Under the pieces are notes generated by a model that was not told the origin of the DNA, searched no databases, and was given only the letters and a program-made list of their open reading frames with translations. From contig CP051187.1 of assembly GCA_038087035.1 (NCBI GenBank), positions 4,345,001 to 4,409,000 of the forward strand: a stretch of 64,000 nt of DNA, given 5' to 3'. Positions 42,736 through 52,372 of this stretch are shown in pieces. Both the position numbers and the translations under genes were made by a program. The first letter of the stretch is position 1. Each line of letters begins with the position of its first letter. Source of the DNA: Gloeotrichia echinulata CP02 (GTDB lineage Bacteria; Cyanobacteriota; Cyanobacteriia; Cyanobacteriales; Nostocaceae).

Positions 42736-43555
42736 CTTAAATCACCGCTACTTGCTTGCAGAAGTTAAGCAGAAAAGTCCAATATATATCTGAAATAAAT
42801 TGCAGCGCTCCTTTAGCTACTAAGTGATATCTGCCAAAATAAAGTCTAAAACTGTACATTTATCCTGGGTGATTGCCAATTATTTAACTACTAAACTACT
42901 AGTATTCGATTCAATACTGCTCGGTTAACAATATTCGTAGATTGAGTTGAGGAACTTTATTTTTTAACCAAAACCTACGCAGTATTGGTATCCGATTAGT
43001 TCTATCACCAGGTAGTTACAACTCAATATATATGCTGAATCTAGATGTCGTCCGCAAATTAATAATATAGCAATGATATAGGGTTGATACTTCATTTACA
43101 GTCGCAGATAAATTGCCAGAAAACAGTTTGCAGCTTGTTGCTAAAAATTGCGTCTACCTTTGGTGATAAAAATCTTATAAATTAGTTAAATATAATGCAC
43201 TAGTTGCTGACCTAAGATAATTGCGATTATTTAACAGCATAACTTCGCCAGCCTAGCCTAACTTCCACCGTAGGAATCAAGCCTCTAATACCACAGACAT
43301 AGGATGAATTTTAAGTTGTTCTGTGAGCGTGAATACAGTTAGTTTGTTAATGTAATTTTTTATGCACTCTTTTTTTTATTTATCCAGAGTATTCTTTTTA
43401 AGACCTACTCTGGGGGCACAATAATAATCGTAGGGTGCGTGACGCAGCGATAAATATTGTAAGTAGTCACAAGACTTGTGGCGTCACGCACCATTCTTTA
43501 AATGTGACACTAGCGTAAGTCCTGATATTTAATCGCAACTGTTAACGGTTAACGG
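42736..43555. other. Long AT-rich gap (820 bp)
   Basis: No gene found. At 43431-43494 there is an inverted repeat GTAGGGTGCGTGACGC/GCGTCACGCACC of a dispersed type, and at 43538-43560 a short GTTAACGGTTAACGG heptad-like run. Both neighbours point left, so this is the upstream region of the PAS-Crp gene. Confidence 0.5.
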
Positions 43556-44791
43556 TTAGCAGTTACTCCCAAGACAAATATGCTCATAGCGTTGACCGGC
43601 TATATCCCAGGTAAATTCCGTTTCTACTAATTGTCTACCATTAGCAGACAATTGAGAGCGTAGTTGTGGGTTATCAAATAGTTGACTAATAGCCGTGATA
43701 TACTCGGTGGGGACATTTGCTCGTAATGCGCGTAGCGATGTTCCCGCACCATCTACGGCTAGTCCTTCTAAACCGCGATTGCTTGCTACTACTGGCACAC
43801 CAGCTGCCATTGCCTCTAAAGTTTTATTTTTAATCCCAAAACCAGTTCGTAGCGGGACTACACAAACAGTAGATTGATGTAGATATTCTACCATAGAAGG
43901 TACAGAACCAGTGACAACTACTCCAGGAATATTTTTCAGTTCTAAAACTTCTGGTGTTGGTCTAGCACCGACAATACTAAATGTAGCATCAGGATAAAGC
44001 TTTTGCAGTTCTGGCAATACTTCTAAAGCAAAAAAACGAGCTGCATCAATGTTATGAGATGCATCCATTGCTCCGACAAATATTAACTGATGTCCGCCTA
44101 TATCTTGTGAACGATAGGGAAATAATTCTAAATCTACACCATTAGGAATTACTTGAATATCAATGTCAGGACGAAGTTTGAGAAATTCTTGGCGGTCGTC
44201 CTCTGTGGTGACGACAATCTGGGAAAATTTAGTGCAATACCGCTTTTCGTAACGGGCTAAGACCAACTCCAAATACAGGCGATCGCGTAGCGGATTCTGT
44301 GAAGCGTCCATTTCTAGATGGTCACGAGTCCAACCATAAACCGAACTGTGTACATCAACAACCGTATTCATATTGTGGCGATATTCTGGTCTTATATATA
44401 TTTCATTCACACTATGTTCACAGGTAATCACATCACACTTTTTCGCCTGAACATAACTATCCACTACCGCTTGAATTTCTGGAGAATAGCGATGCAAAAC
44501 GTTTGGTGGCGTTGCTTTCATGACTGATTCCATAAAGCGCCCTACTTTTGGCAATAATCCTCTCATACCACCTTGATTTTGGGGTTCTGCTGGTAAAGGT
44601 AACGCTATCATTTCACTGACATATTTACGTAATTCCTCTAATTCAGCATTTGATACGTCTTTGTTATATTGAGTAATTAAAATTATCGAATGTTTCTGCT
44701 GGAGGTATTTGAGCAAATTAAAAGTTCTAATTTCCGTGCCACCGCGACTAGGTGGATAGGGAAAAGTTGACGATATCATGAGTATTCGCAT
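43556..44791 (-). CDS. GT4 family glycosyltransferase
   Basis: 411 residues. GT-B fold: N-terminal SSTFPYPPSRGGTEIRTFNL, C-terminal QVIPNGVDLELFP, LIFVGAMDASHN and the donor-binding FGIKNKTLEAMAAGVPVVAS. Retaining GT4 enzymes build cell-surface polysaccharides; the sugar and acceptor are unknown. Single gene. Confidence 0.92.
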   Translation of the reverse strand: MRILMISSTFPYPPSRGGTEIRTFNLLKYLQQKHSIILITQYNKDVSNAELEELRKYVSEMIALPLPAEPQNQGGMRGLLPKVGRFMESVMKATPPNVLHRYSPEIQAVVDSYVQAKKCDVITCEHSVNEIYIRPEYRHNMNTVVDVHSSVYGWTRDHLEMDASQNPLRDRLYLELVLARYEKRYCTKFSQIVVTTEDDRQEFLKLRPDIDIQVIPNGVDLELFPYRSQDIGGHQLIFVGAMDASHNIDAARFFALEVLPELQKLYPDATFSIVGARPTPEVLELKNIPGVVVTGSVPSMVEYLHQSTVCVVPLRTGFGIKNKTLEAMAAGVPVVASNRGLEGLAVDGAGTSLRALRANVPTEYITAISQLFDNPQLRSQLSANGRQLVETEFTWDIAGQRYEHICLGSNC

Positions 44792-44929
44792 AATATAATT
44801 TATTTACTCCTTTTTGTAGATGATAGTTTTTTATTTTTATAACCTATAGACCCAATTGCCAAATTTTAGTTCACTCTCTAGAAAGTGGCAAGGCTATATA
44901 GTAGAAACATGAGACTTAATTTATAATTA

Positions 44930-45050
44930 ATACCAATTCAAAAAATCTTGGCAACACATCGATAATCTGTAGGGGCGCAAGGCGTAGATCCCCTACCCTA
45001 TCTGTCCCCTTCTTTTTTCAAATTGCTATAAATTACTAAAAAAACTTCCA
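44930..45050. repeat. Dispersed repeat F, copy 2
   Basis: TACCAATTCAAAAAATCTTG, GCAACACATCGATAATCTGT, then GGGGCGCAAGG, here with a changed palindrome arm. Compare 25687-25770. Confidence 0.6.
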
Positions 45051-45094
45051 GGCGATATTCCTGAAAGTTTTTTGTATCCTCACACATTAGAAAA

Positions 45095-45643
45095 TTAGAA
45101 ACTACCAGCCCAAGTTATCCATTTATGAGATAAACCGACGTGCAAAATTTCCCCAGTCATTTCTTGTTCAGTAATGATTGCTTCAGTTAAATCTGAATTA
45201 CTAAATTCTGCTTCGCTGAGATTTGCGCCAATTAAATTTGCTCTCTTCAAATTGGCACCAGTTAAATCGGCTCCACTCATTTCGGCTTCGCTGAGATTTG
45301 CACCAAACAAATTTGCTAAAACTAAATTCGCACTCCGCAAATCTGCACGAGTCAGGTTTGTTCCCTCTAGGTTAACGCTAATTAGGTCTGAACCTATTAA
45401 ATTTATCTCACTCAAGTTAGCACCGTTTAAGTTGGCACCACTTAGGTCTGCATCAGTCAGATTAGCGCGAGTTAGGTTACAGCCACTTAAATTAGCTCGA
45501 CTGAGGTCGGCGCCACTTAAGTCAGCTGCTGCAAAATTTGCACCTCTCAAATCAGCTTCGCAAAGGTTTACCTGATGCAGATTGACTCCATTAAAATTCC
45601 GTTCTCCTACTGCATATTGACTCAGGATCTTGTTATTTTCCAT
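45095..45643 (-). CDS. Pentapeptide-repeat protein
   Basis: 182 residues from the ATG at 45641-45643 with GAGGTGA upstream. About 24 A(D/N)LXX units (residues about 15-155, LCEADLRGANFAAADLSGAD and on) predict a long quadrilateral beta helix, followed by a short cap. No targeting signal. Role unknown; some pentapeptide proteins mimic DNA. Confidence 0.9.
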   Translation of the reverse strand: MENNKILSQYAVGERNFNGVNLHQVNLCEADLRGANFAAADLSGADLSRANLSGCNLTRANLTDADLSGANLNGANLSEINLIGSDLISVNLEGTNLTRADLRSANLVLANLFGANLSEAEMSGADLTGANLKRANLIGANLSEAEFSNSDLTEAIITEQEMTGEILHVGLSHKWITWAGSF

Positions 45644-45853
45644 ATTGTCACCTCGCAATGTTTACAAGTAAGCAAGTCTAGTAATCCACCAATTCAACAC
45701 CATTATTGTGAGTAAGTAGTAACGACTTTAGTCCTTAAGTTGAGCGCTAAAGCGGTGACTACAAAAAACGCAAAGTTTAATTGGTATAGTACTAGTTGTG
45801 AGCTTCACTCTACCCACACTACACTAAAAACAGTTAGTTGAGTTGCCAGTAAT

Positions 45854-45985
45854 GGACTACCAAAAAATAAATTACCCTATATTTGAGTCCCTAGGGTGCG
45901 TTAGTACCAGTAATCTCTTGTCTAACCCAAGTTTTCTCGCTCCTGAGGCACTCTACTTATGGGATATTTTTTAATTGGAAGTCCC
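45854..45985. repeat. Dispersed repeat H, copy 2
   Basis: GGACTACCAAAAAATAAATT at the left and the complement of GGGACTTCCAATTAAAAA at the right. TAAT flanks on both sides may be a target duplication. Copy 1 is at 23397-23526. Confidence 0.75.
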
Positions 45986-46094
45986 TAATGGGAAAATCAG
46001 CAAAAACTTCTAATTACATTGTGCTATATTTTTGAGGATTTGTAATACGGACTTAATGTAAATGCAAATAAATAGTTAAATCAAGAGTGACCTT

Positions 46095-46712
46095 ATGACT
46101 GCTAATTTGACATCTACGGCTACACCTGATTGTGTCAGCACCCTATCCCAGGCTGCGGTTGCGTATCGAGAGGGGAGTAAACGCCCTAGGGCTGATGTGC
46201 TGGTAAATGCGTTACTAGAAGCAGAAAAAACTGCCAAGCAGCAACGGCTGAATTATCCGTTTGAGTCTCTGATTGGTCAATGGAGACTGTGCTTTGTGAC
46301 TGGGACGAAAAAAGTTAGACAGCGTGGGGGAATTGTCTTGGGTAAGGGTTTGTATTTACCCAAATTTGTCGGAATTCATATTTCCTTCAGTAGCAGTTTA
46401 GAACAGGCTGCAGGTAGAGGCGAAATTGGTAATCAGGTTCAATTGGGTTCGGTTTTGCTACAGCTTACTGGACCAGCGCAATATTTAGGCAAAAAAAATA
46501 TCTTGGCGTTTGACTTTACCCAAATGCAAATCAGTCTTTTTGGTCGTGTTTTGGTCAATAAGCAAATTCGCTCTGCTAAAGGAAAGAATGGGGATTTCTA
46601 CAACCAGCCTATAGCTAAACTGCCCTTCTTTGCGTTCTTTTTCGTGACTCAAGATATAATTGCAGCTCGCGGTCGTGGGGGCGGATTGGCTATTTGGATT
46701 CGAGATCTGTAG
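46095..46712 (+). CDS. Hypothetical protein, possibly plastid-lipid-associated (fibrillin) type
   Basis: 205 residues. FESLIGQWRLCFVTGTKKVR near residue 55 looks like the start of the PAP/fibrillin fold (L-G-W-L-YT), and the C-terminal half is beta-rich (QISLFGRVLVNKQIRSAKGK, FFVTQDIIAARGRGGGLAIW). Fibrillins bind lipids at thylakoids and plastoglobules. The assignment is tentative. ATG 46095; single gene. Confidence 0.5.
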   Translation: MTANLTSTATPDCVSTLSQAAVAYREGSKRPRADVLVNALLEAEKTAKQQRLNYPFESLIGQWRLCFVTGTKKVRQRGGIVLGKGLYLPKFVGIHISFSSSLEQAAGRGEIGNQVQLGSVLLQLTGPAQYLGKKNILAFDFTQMQISLFGRVLVNKQIRSAKGKNGDFYNQPIAKLPFFAFFFVTQDIIAARGRGGGLAIWIRDL

Positions 46713-46759
46713 CAGACCGTGCCGTACGGTTTCTACAGTCGGGTAGATATATTGTTGAT

Positions 46760-47734
46760 TTACTTGACAGGAGAACCATTTTGCGGTATTGATTGACCCA
46801 ACATGTCTAAAAGCGATCGCACCATAAGTTGATTGACCAGCTGATTACCTTGCAAGTTGAGATGAATGTGGTCTTGGTACAAAGCTTGGGGGTTTTTGTG
46901 GGAGTTGAATACTGGTAGCACATCTACATAACTAATTTGCTGGGCTTTAGCAAAATCACTGAGGCGCTGGCGTGCTGTAATTTCGTAATTACGGGGGCCT
47001 GGTGCGCCAATTTCTCGTCGTAAAGGAGTCATAACTAACAAAAATTGGCTATTAGTTTCACGAGCAATGGTTTGAATTTCGCCGATAGCTTCGAGATTCA
47101 TCCTCACGCGATCGCCTGGTTCATTTTGCAATGCTGTGATTTCGGGTATCGGATTTTGCTTAACCAGATAACGTTGCCAGACTTCCACTAATGCCAGAGG
47201 GGGTTTACTATCTGGATAATTGCGATCGCGTCCTACTGGTAAAGAAGTTGGTGTGATAGCAAACAAATCATCGGTATTAATAATTAACACCACTGCTTGG
47301 GCATTAAAATTGCCAAATCGCCGCAAATAGGCTAATTCATTTTTCGGTCCCCAGGAATTTGCTGACGCATTTAATACTTCAGCACCATGATATTTACCAA
47401 CACTGGTTGATACTAACGAACGCATCATCAGGCTAGAAATTGTCTGATCCTGATCTGTCCACCAGCCACCATTAGCGATAGAATCTCCTAAAATCAGCAC
47501 TCGTAATGTAGAAGCTGCTGGCGTCTTTTGAATCGGCGCACTTCGCATAGAATACTCATTAATCTCAATGCGATTACCAAAGCGGCGAGTGCGCTGGTTA
47601 GGCGCTAACAAATAACCAATCTCCTCATCCCCAATGTAAATCAGGGGATTCCCAAAGCCAAAAAATGATCGCAGTCCTACCTCTATCGCCATCAACAATC
47701 CCGTAACCACTGTCAAAATTATGATTAGCACCAT
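46760..47734 (-). CDS. Membrane-anchored SGNH/GDSL hydrolase
   Basis: 324 residues from ATG 47732-47734; the frame extends 18 codons upstream to a TTG. N-terminal helix (VLIIILTVVTGLLMAIEVGL). SGNH blocks: LRVLILGDSIANGG (catalytic Ser), NASANSWGPKNE (Gly/Asn), and DHIHLNLQGN (Asp and His). Such proteins deacylate or acylate cell-surface polymers. Substrate unknown. Confidence 0.85.
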   Translation of the reverse strand: MVLIIILTVVTGLLMAIEVGLRSFFGFGNPLIYIGDEEIGYLLAPNQRTRRFGNRIEINEYSMRSAPIQKTPAASTLRVLILGDSIANGGWWTDQDQTISSLMMRSLVSTSVGKYHGAEVLNASANSWGPKNELAYLRRFGNFNAQAVVLIINTDDLFAITPTSLPVGRDRNYPDSKPPLALVEVWQRYLVKQNPIPEITALQNEPGDRVRMNLEAIGEIQTIARETNSQFLLVMTPLRREIGAPGPRNYEITARQRLSDFAKAQQISYVDVLPVFNSHKNPQALYQDHIHLNLQGNQLVNQLMVRSLLDMLGQSIPQNGSPVK

Positions 47735-47874
47735 TTTCACCTGCAACACCCTCCAATAATTTGCGAAAATTAATCGCCCAGCAATCAACCGAACTATATT
47801 ACAAAATGTAAATATGCCCTAAACTAAGACTAATGACCAATAGATATCTGGTGAAATTAATGATCCGTTACTTA

Positions 47875-47965
47875 CAGCCATTTTCAGGTAAATAGACCAC
47901 GCTTTTGGGGCGCAAGGCCTTGCGCCCCTACGAATATCTGTGGTTCAAATGAGTGAAAATTGCTG
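47875..47965. mobile_element. MITE family A, copy 3
   Basis: CAGCCATTTTCAGGTAAATA left and complement of CAGCAATTTTCACTCATTTG right; TA at 47873-47874 and 47966-47967. Only 91 bp; the interior is a GGGGCGCAAGGCCTTGCGCC palindrome in place of the REP stretch of copies 1 and 2. Confidence 0.85.
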
Positions 47966-48305
47966 TAACACCCTTGTAGAGTCGGTATCCTGCAGTCTCT
48001 ACATTCATTTCCCAAGATGTCTAACGACCTGTATGCTTGATTTGTGTAGATATTATTACCGTGAAGAGTTACACTAGATGATTTTTATATACAGGAATAA
48101 AAGGGTTTCGACCCAGGACATATTTTGCAATGTTTTCCCAGTCCCCAGCGATGCACTGAGCGGTCGTTGTGTCCCCAGCCCCCAACTTGATGTATGTGGG
48201 AAAGCTTAAACAAAATAATAATAGTAATTTAACATCATCTGAAAATAGAAAGATTACAATCGAGACGGGCAAATTAGCACTGTAACAAAGGAGTATTACA
48301 AAGCT

Positions 48306-48446
48306 ATGTCCGACTTAAATCGCGGAATTATGAAGTTTAAGGGCGCTGATTCCCCTAAAGTAGTCACTATCTCTACCGTGTTGCTTTTGGGATCTATAGC
48401 TGGTTTGATTATTTGGGCATTGCAGGCTGCTTATGCGATAAACTAA
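48306..48446 (+). CDS. 46-residue single-pass membrane protein
   Basis: MSDLNRGIMKFKGADSPKVV followed by one hydrophobic helix (TISTVLLLGSIAGLIIWALQ) and AAYAIN. AAAGGAG ribosome-binding site 14 bp before the ATG. The style (short charged N-terminus, one helix) is that of photosystem-associated small proteins, but I cannot assign a name. It is followed by a 190-bp gap before the large fusion gene. Confidence 0.6.
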   Translation: MSDLNRGIMKFKGADSPKVVTISTVLLLGSIAGLIIWALQAAYAIN

Positions 48447-48636
48447 CTAATTATAGTTTAGTTATTGGCTGGTGAGGCGGACACTTGCGCCAACTGGTTC
48501 TACCACAGGTAAGTGTCCATCACCAACAAATAAAAGCGCCCTTAAAACCATGACTAAAATTTCCGTAAGATTTTAGATTTAGGATTTGACATTTAAGATG
48601 CAAGCAGCAGAATAAATCTAAAATGCGAAATTGACG

Positions 48637-51531
48637 ATGCATGAACTTTGGGGTGTCTTAGTTATATTAATTGCCTGCCCCCTTTTGGGCGGATTACCAA
48701 TCATAGCCTGGATCACCTATGCCCTAAAGCGGCGGCGTCTGACGCAAATGGGTACAGGAAATATTAGCGTCTCAGCGGCTTTTTACCACGGTGGTAAGCT
48801 GGCTGGGATTCTGGCAGTGTTGTCAGAAGCTTTAAAGGGAATTGTGGCAGTTCTCATCGCCCGTGCGTTCTTTGGCGAGGGGTCAACTTGGGAGATTATA
48901 GCCCTGATTGGCCTAGTATGGGGTAGATACTGGCTGGGCAGAGGCGCCGGCACGACAAATGTAGCTTGGGGTTTTCTGGTACATGATCCACTGGTGACAT
49001 CATTTGTCTGTTTTTTCGCAGCCATTAGCTTTACAGTTTTGCGTTCAAGACAGATAATAAAATATGGGGTTTTGGTTCTATTTCCCCTGTTGGTGGCATT
49101 ATTGCACCTTGGCGATTTTGCCAGAATCATGGCGGCGATTACCCTGGCTGGATTACTCGCCTGGATTTACACACAAATCCCCGATGACCTGAACCTCCCA
49201 ACCCAAGAAGCACAAACAGAATCTCAAGGGATGTTGGAATTTTTGCGAGGCAATCAAACCATCGTCTCTCTAGATGATGATTTGGATGCTGCTATCTTCG
49301 GACAAAAGGCAGCGACATTATCTGATATTAAGCGATTAGGTTACTCAGTACCGAAAGGCTGGGTAATCACCTCAGTCAATGACCCCCAAGTATTGAGTGA
49401 TTTTTTTGGGCCTTCGGAATTATCACCCCTAGTAGTCCGTTCCTCAGCTATTGGGGAAGACTCAGAACATGCTTCCGCTGCAGGACAGTACGAAACTGTA
49501 TTGAACGTTACTAGTCAACAGGGATTACAAGCAGCGATCGCCCAAGTTAAAGCTTCCTATAATCATCCTACTGCCGTGCAATATCGCCGCGATCGCGGTT
49601 TACCAGAAGCCGCAATGGCAGTAATAATTCAACAACAAGTCCAGAGTGTATTTTCTGGTGTAGCTTTCAGTCGCGATCCAATTACCCAGCAAGGCGATGC
49701 TGTGATCATTGAAGCTTTGCCAGGTAGCGCCAGTCAAGTCGTATCGGGGAAGGTAACACCAGAACAATATCGGGCCTTTGTCATCGAAACGGAAAATCAT
49801 TCATCTATCCAATTAGAGGGCGTCGGACAAGTTCCACAGGCATTAATCAAGCAAGTAGCATACTTATCCCGGCGACTAGAAAAACGCTACCACGGCATTC
49901 CCCAAGATATCGAATGGAGTTACGACGGTCAAACCCTGTGGGTATTACAATCTAGACCCATCACCACCCTTTTACCCATCTGGACAAGAAAAATAGCCGC
50001 CGAAGTTATCCCCGGTGTGATTCACCCGTTAACTTGGTCGATTAATCGTCCTTTAACTTGTGGTGTTTGGGGACAAATTTTTACGATAGTTTTGGGCGAT
50101 CGCGCCATAGGATTAGATTTCACAGCCACCGCCACACTGCATTACTCCAGAGCCTATTTTAATGCATCCCTCTTAGGAGATATTTTTTTAAGGATGGGTT
50201 TACCGCCCGAAAGTCTGGAATTTTTAACCAGAGGCGCCAAATTAAGTACACCGCCCTTAAATTCTACCTTCCAGAATCTACCAGGATTATTACGCTTGCT
50301 ACAGCGAGAATTAAGTTTAGAAAAAGAATTTAAAGAAGATTATCGCCAACGGTTTATTCCAGCCTTATCGGAATTGGCTGATCAATTAATAGATCAGCAG
50401 GAACCACACCAACTGATGAACAGAATTGAGATCATCCTGGAATTACTGCAGCGGGGCACATATTACAGCATTTTCGCCCCCATCAGTTCTGCCCTAAGAC
50501 AGGCAATTTTTCGGGTCAAAGATGGTAAAATCGATCACAGTTTAACACCAGAGGTGGCAGTATTGCGATCGCTCAGTGCTTTAGCTATAGATGCCAAGGA
50601 AATTTTACAGGACATTGAGCCAGAGTTGGTATTCGACAAATTGGCGCAAACCCCAGAGGGTGAAAATATTTTATCTGACTTTAATGAACTGCTTCAGGAC
50701 TATGGCTATTTAAGTGAAGTTGGGACTGATATTTCTGTTCTGACTTGGCGGGAAGACCCCCAGTACGTAAAACAGTTATTTATACAGTTGATGCAGGGAA
50801 ACGAACCACCAAAAGGCGGTATAGATCCGATTAATAGCGCCTTATCAGCAAAAAAGCAACGGGGATTTGTGCAACGACGGGTGGATCTCAAAGGTCGAGT
50901 CACCGAAATTTATTCTCGACTATTAGCCGAATTGCGTTGGAGTTTTGTCGCCCTAGAGAAAATTTGGTTAAAATCTGGATTACTGACAGAGGCTGGGGAT
51001 ATCTTTTTTCTAGAGTTGGATGAAGTGCGGCGTCTAGTTGCGGGTAATGATTCAGACTTGATCAATCAGTTAGAGGAATTAGTGCAAAACAGGCGATCGC
51101 AATTTCTCCAAGATAGTCAATTCAATCAAATACCCCTCCTAGTCTACGGTAATACACCCCCGCACCCCCTCGCCCCCTCCGCGATCTACTCTGACCAAAT
51201 TTTACAAGGTATTCCCGCCAGTCATGGACAAGCCGAGGGACGAATCAAGGTGTTGCGAAATTTACAAAACATCCCAGAAATTGATCGGGGGACAATTTTG
51301 GTAGTACCTTACACCGATTCAGCCTGGGCACCCCTTTTAGTCAGGGCTGGCGGCGTGATTGCTGAAGCTGGGGGGCGACTTTCTCACGGGGCGATAGTTG
51401 CGCGTGAGTACGGAATTCCTGCAGTCATGGATGTGCGGGGAGCTACATGGATGCTGCAAGATGGTCAACGAGTACGGATTGATGGGTCTAGAGGTATTGT
51501 GGAACTATCTAATGATTTGAGACCAGAATGA
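48637..51531 (+). CDS. Fusion of a PlsY-like membrane domain with a PEP synthase/PPDK-type enzyme
   Basis: 964 residues from ATG 48637. Residues 1-185: five or six hydrophobic helices with TGNISVSAAFYHGGKLAGIL and GRGAGTTNVAWG, resembling PlsY glycerol-3-phosphate acyltransferase. About 210-450: ATP-grasp-like PPDK N-domain (FGQKAATLSDIKRLGYSVPK, VRSSAIGEDSEHASAAGQYE, WVLQSRPIT). End: the phosphohistidine swivel domain with GGRLSHGAIVAREYGIPAV (about 908-926). The middle has no PEP-synthase barrel that I can see, so it resembles rifampin-phosphotransferase-type enzymes. Product unknown. Confidence 0.82.
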   Translation: MHELWGVLVILIACPLLGGLPIIAWITYALKRRRLTQMGTGNISVSAAFYHGGKLAGILAVLSEALKGIVAVLIARAFFGEGSTWEIIALIGLVWGRYWLGRGAGTTNVAWGFLVHDPLVTSFVCFFAAISFTVLRSRQIIKYGVLVLFPLLVALLHLGDFARIMAAITLAGLLAWIYTQIPDDLNLPTQEAQTESQGMLEFLRGNQTIVSLDDDLDAAIFGQKAATLSDIKRLGYSVPKGWVITSVNDPQVLSDFFGPSELSPLVVRSSAIGEDSEHASAAGQYETVLNVTSQQGLQAAIAQVKASYNHPTAVQYRRDRGLPEAAMAVIIQQQVQSVFSGVAFSRDPITQQGDAVIIEALPGSASQVVSGKVTPEQYRAFVIETENHSSIQLEGVGQVPQALIKQVAYLSRRLEKRYHGIPQDIEWSYDGQTLWVLQSRPITTLLPIWTRKIAAEVIPGVIHPLTWSINRPLTCGVWGQIFTIVLGDRAIGLDFTATATLHYSRAYFNASLLGDIFLRMGLPPESLEFLTRGAKLSTPPLNSTFQNLPGLLRLLQRELSLEKEFKEDYRQRFIPALSELADQLIDQQEPHQLMNRIEIILELLQRGTYYSIFAPISSALRQAIFRVKDGKIDHSLTPEVAVLRSLSALAIDAKEILQDIEPELVFDKLAQTPEGENILSDFNELLQDYGYLSEVGTDISVLTWREDPQYVKQLFIQLMQGNEPPKGGIDPINSALSAKKQRGFVQRRVDLKGRVTEIYSRLLAELRWSFVALEKIWLKSGLLTEAGDIFFLELDEVRRLVAGNDSDLINQLEELVQNRRSQFLQDSQFNQIPLLVYGNTPPHPLAPSAIYSDQILQGIPASHGQAEGRIKVLRNLQNIPEIDRGTILVVPYTDSAWAPLLVRAGGVIAEAGGRLSHGAIVAREYGIPAVMDVRGATWMLQDGQRVRIDGSRGIVELSNDLRPE

Positions 51532-52315
51532 TTACGTTTCCTGCTGAACTACATTACTCCTCTTTCTAACTCTGCGCCCTCAGCGCCTCTGTGGTTTTTT
51601 AATCATTCAGATGCTACCCCATACTGCGTAGGTTTTGAAAATCGCAAAGCGTGAAACCCTTGTAGAGAGTATTGATTCAGATGCTACCGGATTCGATATT
51701 AGACATACTTATATTTTGGCAACAATCAAACCGGATTGGTATATAAGTCAATACAGTTCAGTTAAGGAAAATTGTCGTAGGGGCACGGCACGAATAGAAT
51801 TGTCATTAGAAGAAAAAATTTTGGATGCCGTGCCCCTACAGTGTATATCATTCGAGCCTAACTGAACTGTATTGGTATATAAGTGTGTAAATTTTGTCTA
51901 TCTATATTTTTTCAATGGCTCATATCATAATTTATCTATAGTTGTTCATTAAAATCTATTGAATAAAGCCAAAAAGCATTACCTCCCATGAAAAAAATAA
52001 TAATTATCATCGATAAAAATCTATACGTTAGAGAGCTTACCCATGATTTATCAACCATGATAAGTTTTTACTTATATATCCAATCTAATATTTATTTAAT
52101 AAATCCTGTTTAAGGATGAGCCATTTTTACCAGAAACACTGTAAACTAATTTAAACAACCTGAGTGATGCATCTACATCACACCAGATTAAAGTTAATCC
52201 AGCCAGCCAATTTTTGAACAAGATCTCGAGATAGCCTTTTCTTTAGGGACAAGGTTGTATTCGGCTCAATAGCTATAGTTGGAAATTTTTTTTGTTTGTG
52301 CAAGAAACGATAGGT
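51532..52315. other. Long gap upstream of cmpA with MITE B
   Basis: Contains MITE B copy 3 and an imperfect duplicate of ATTCAGATGCTACC (51606 and 51678). A 41-codon frame starting at 51989 (MKKIIIIIDKN) has no recognisable content. Confidence 0.5.
51749..51874. mobile_element. MITE family B, copy 3, 10-bp direct repeat
   Basis: Ends CAATACAGTTCAGTTA and TAACTGAACTGTATTG, flanked by GTATATAAGT at 51739-51748 and 51875-51884. The most intact copy. Confidence 0.9.
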
Positions 52316-52329
52316 TTACCTTGTGTTAA
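52316..52329 (+). promoter_or_regulatory. Candidate CmpR-type site upstream of cmpA
   Basis: TTA-CCTTGTGT-TAA, fitting the TTA-N7/8-TAA core described for the LysR regulator CmpR of cmp operons. It lies 44 bp before the ATG. In an AT-rich region such a match can arise by chance. Confidence 0.45.
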
Positions 52330-52372
52330 TTGTCATGTAGAGAAACAATAAAAACAGTTTCAAGGAGATGTG

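Noticed and set aside
43431..43494. Complete MITE with GGGTGCGTGACGC ends
   Set aside because: The inverted repeat is clear, but I found no second copy in the window with the same ends, nor a target duplication.
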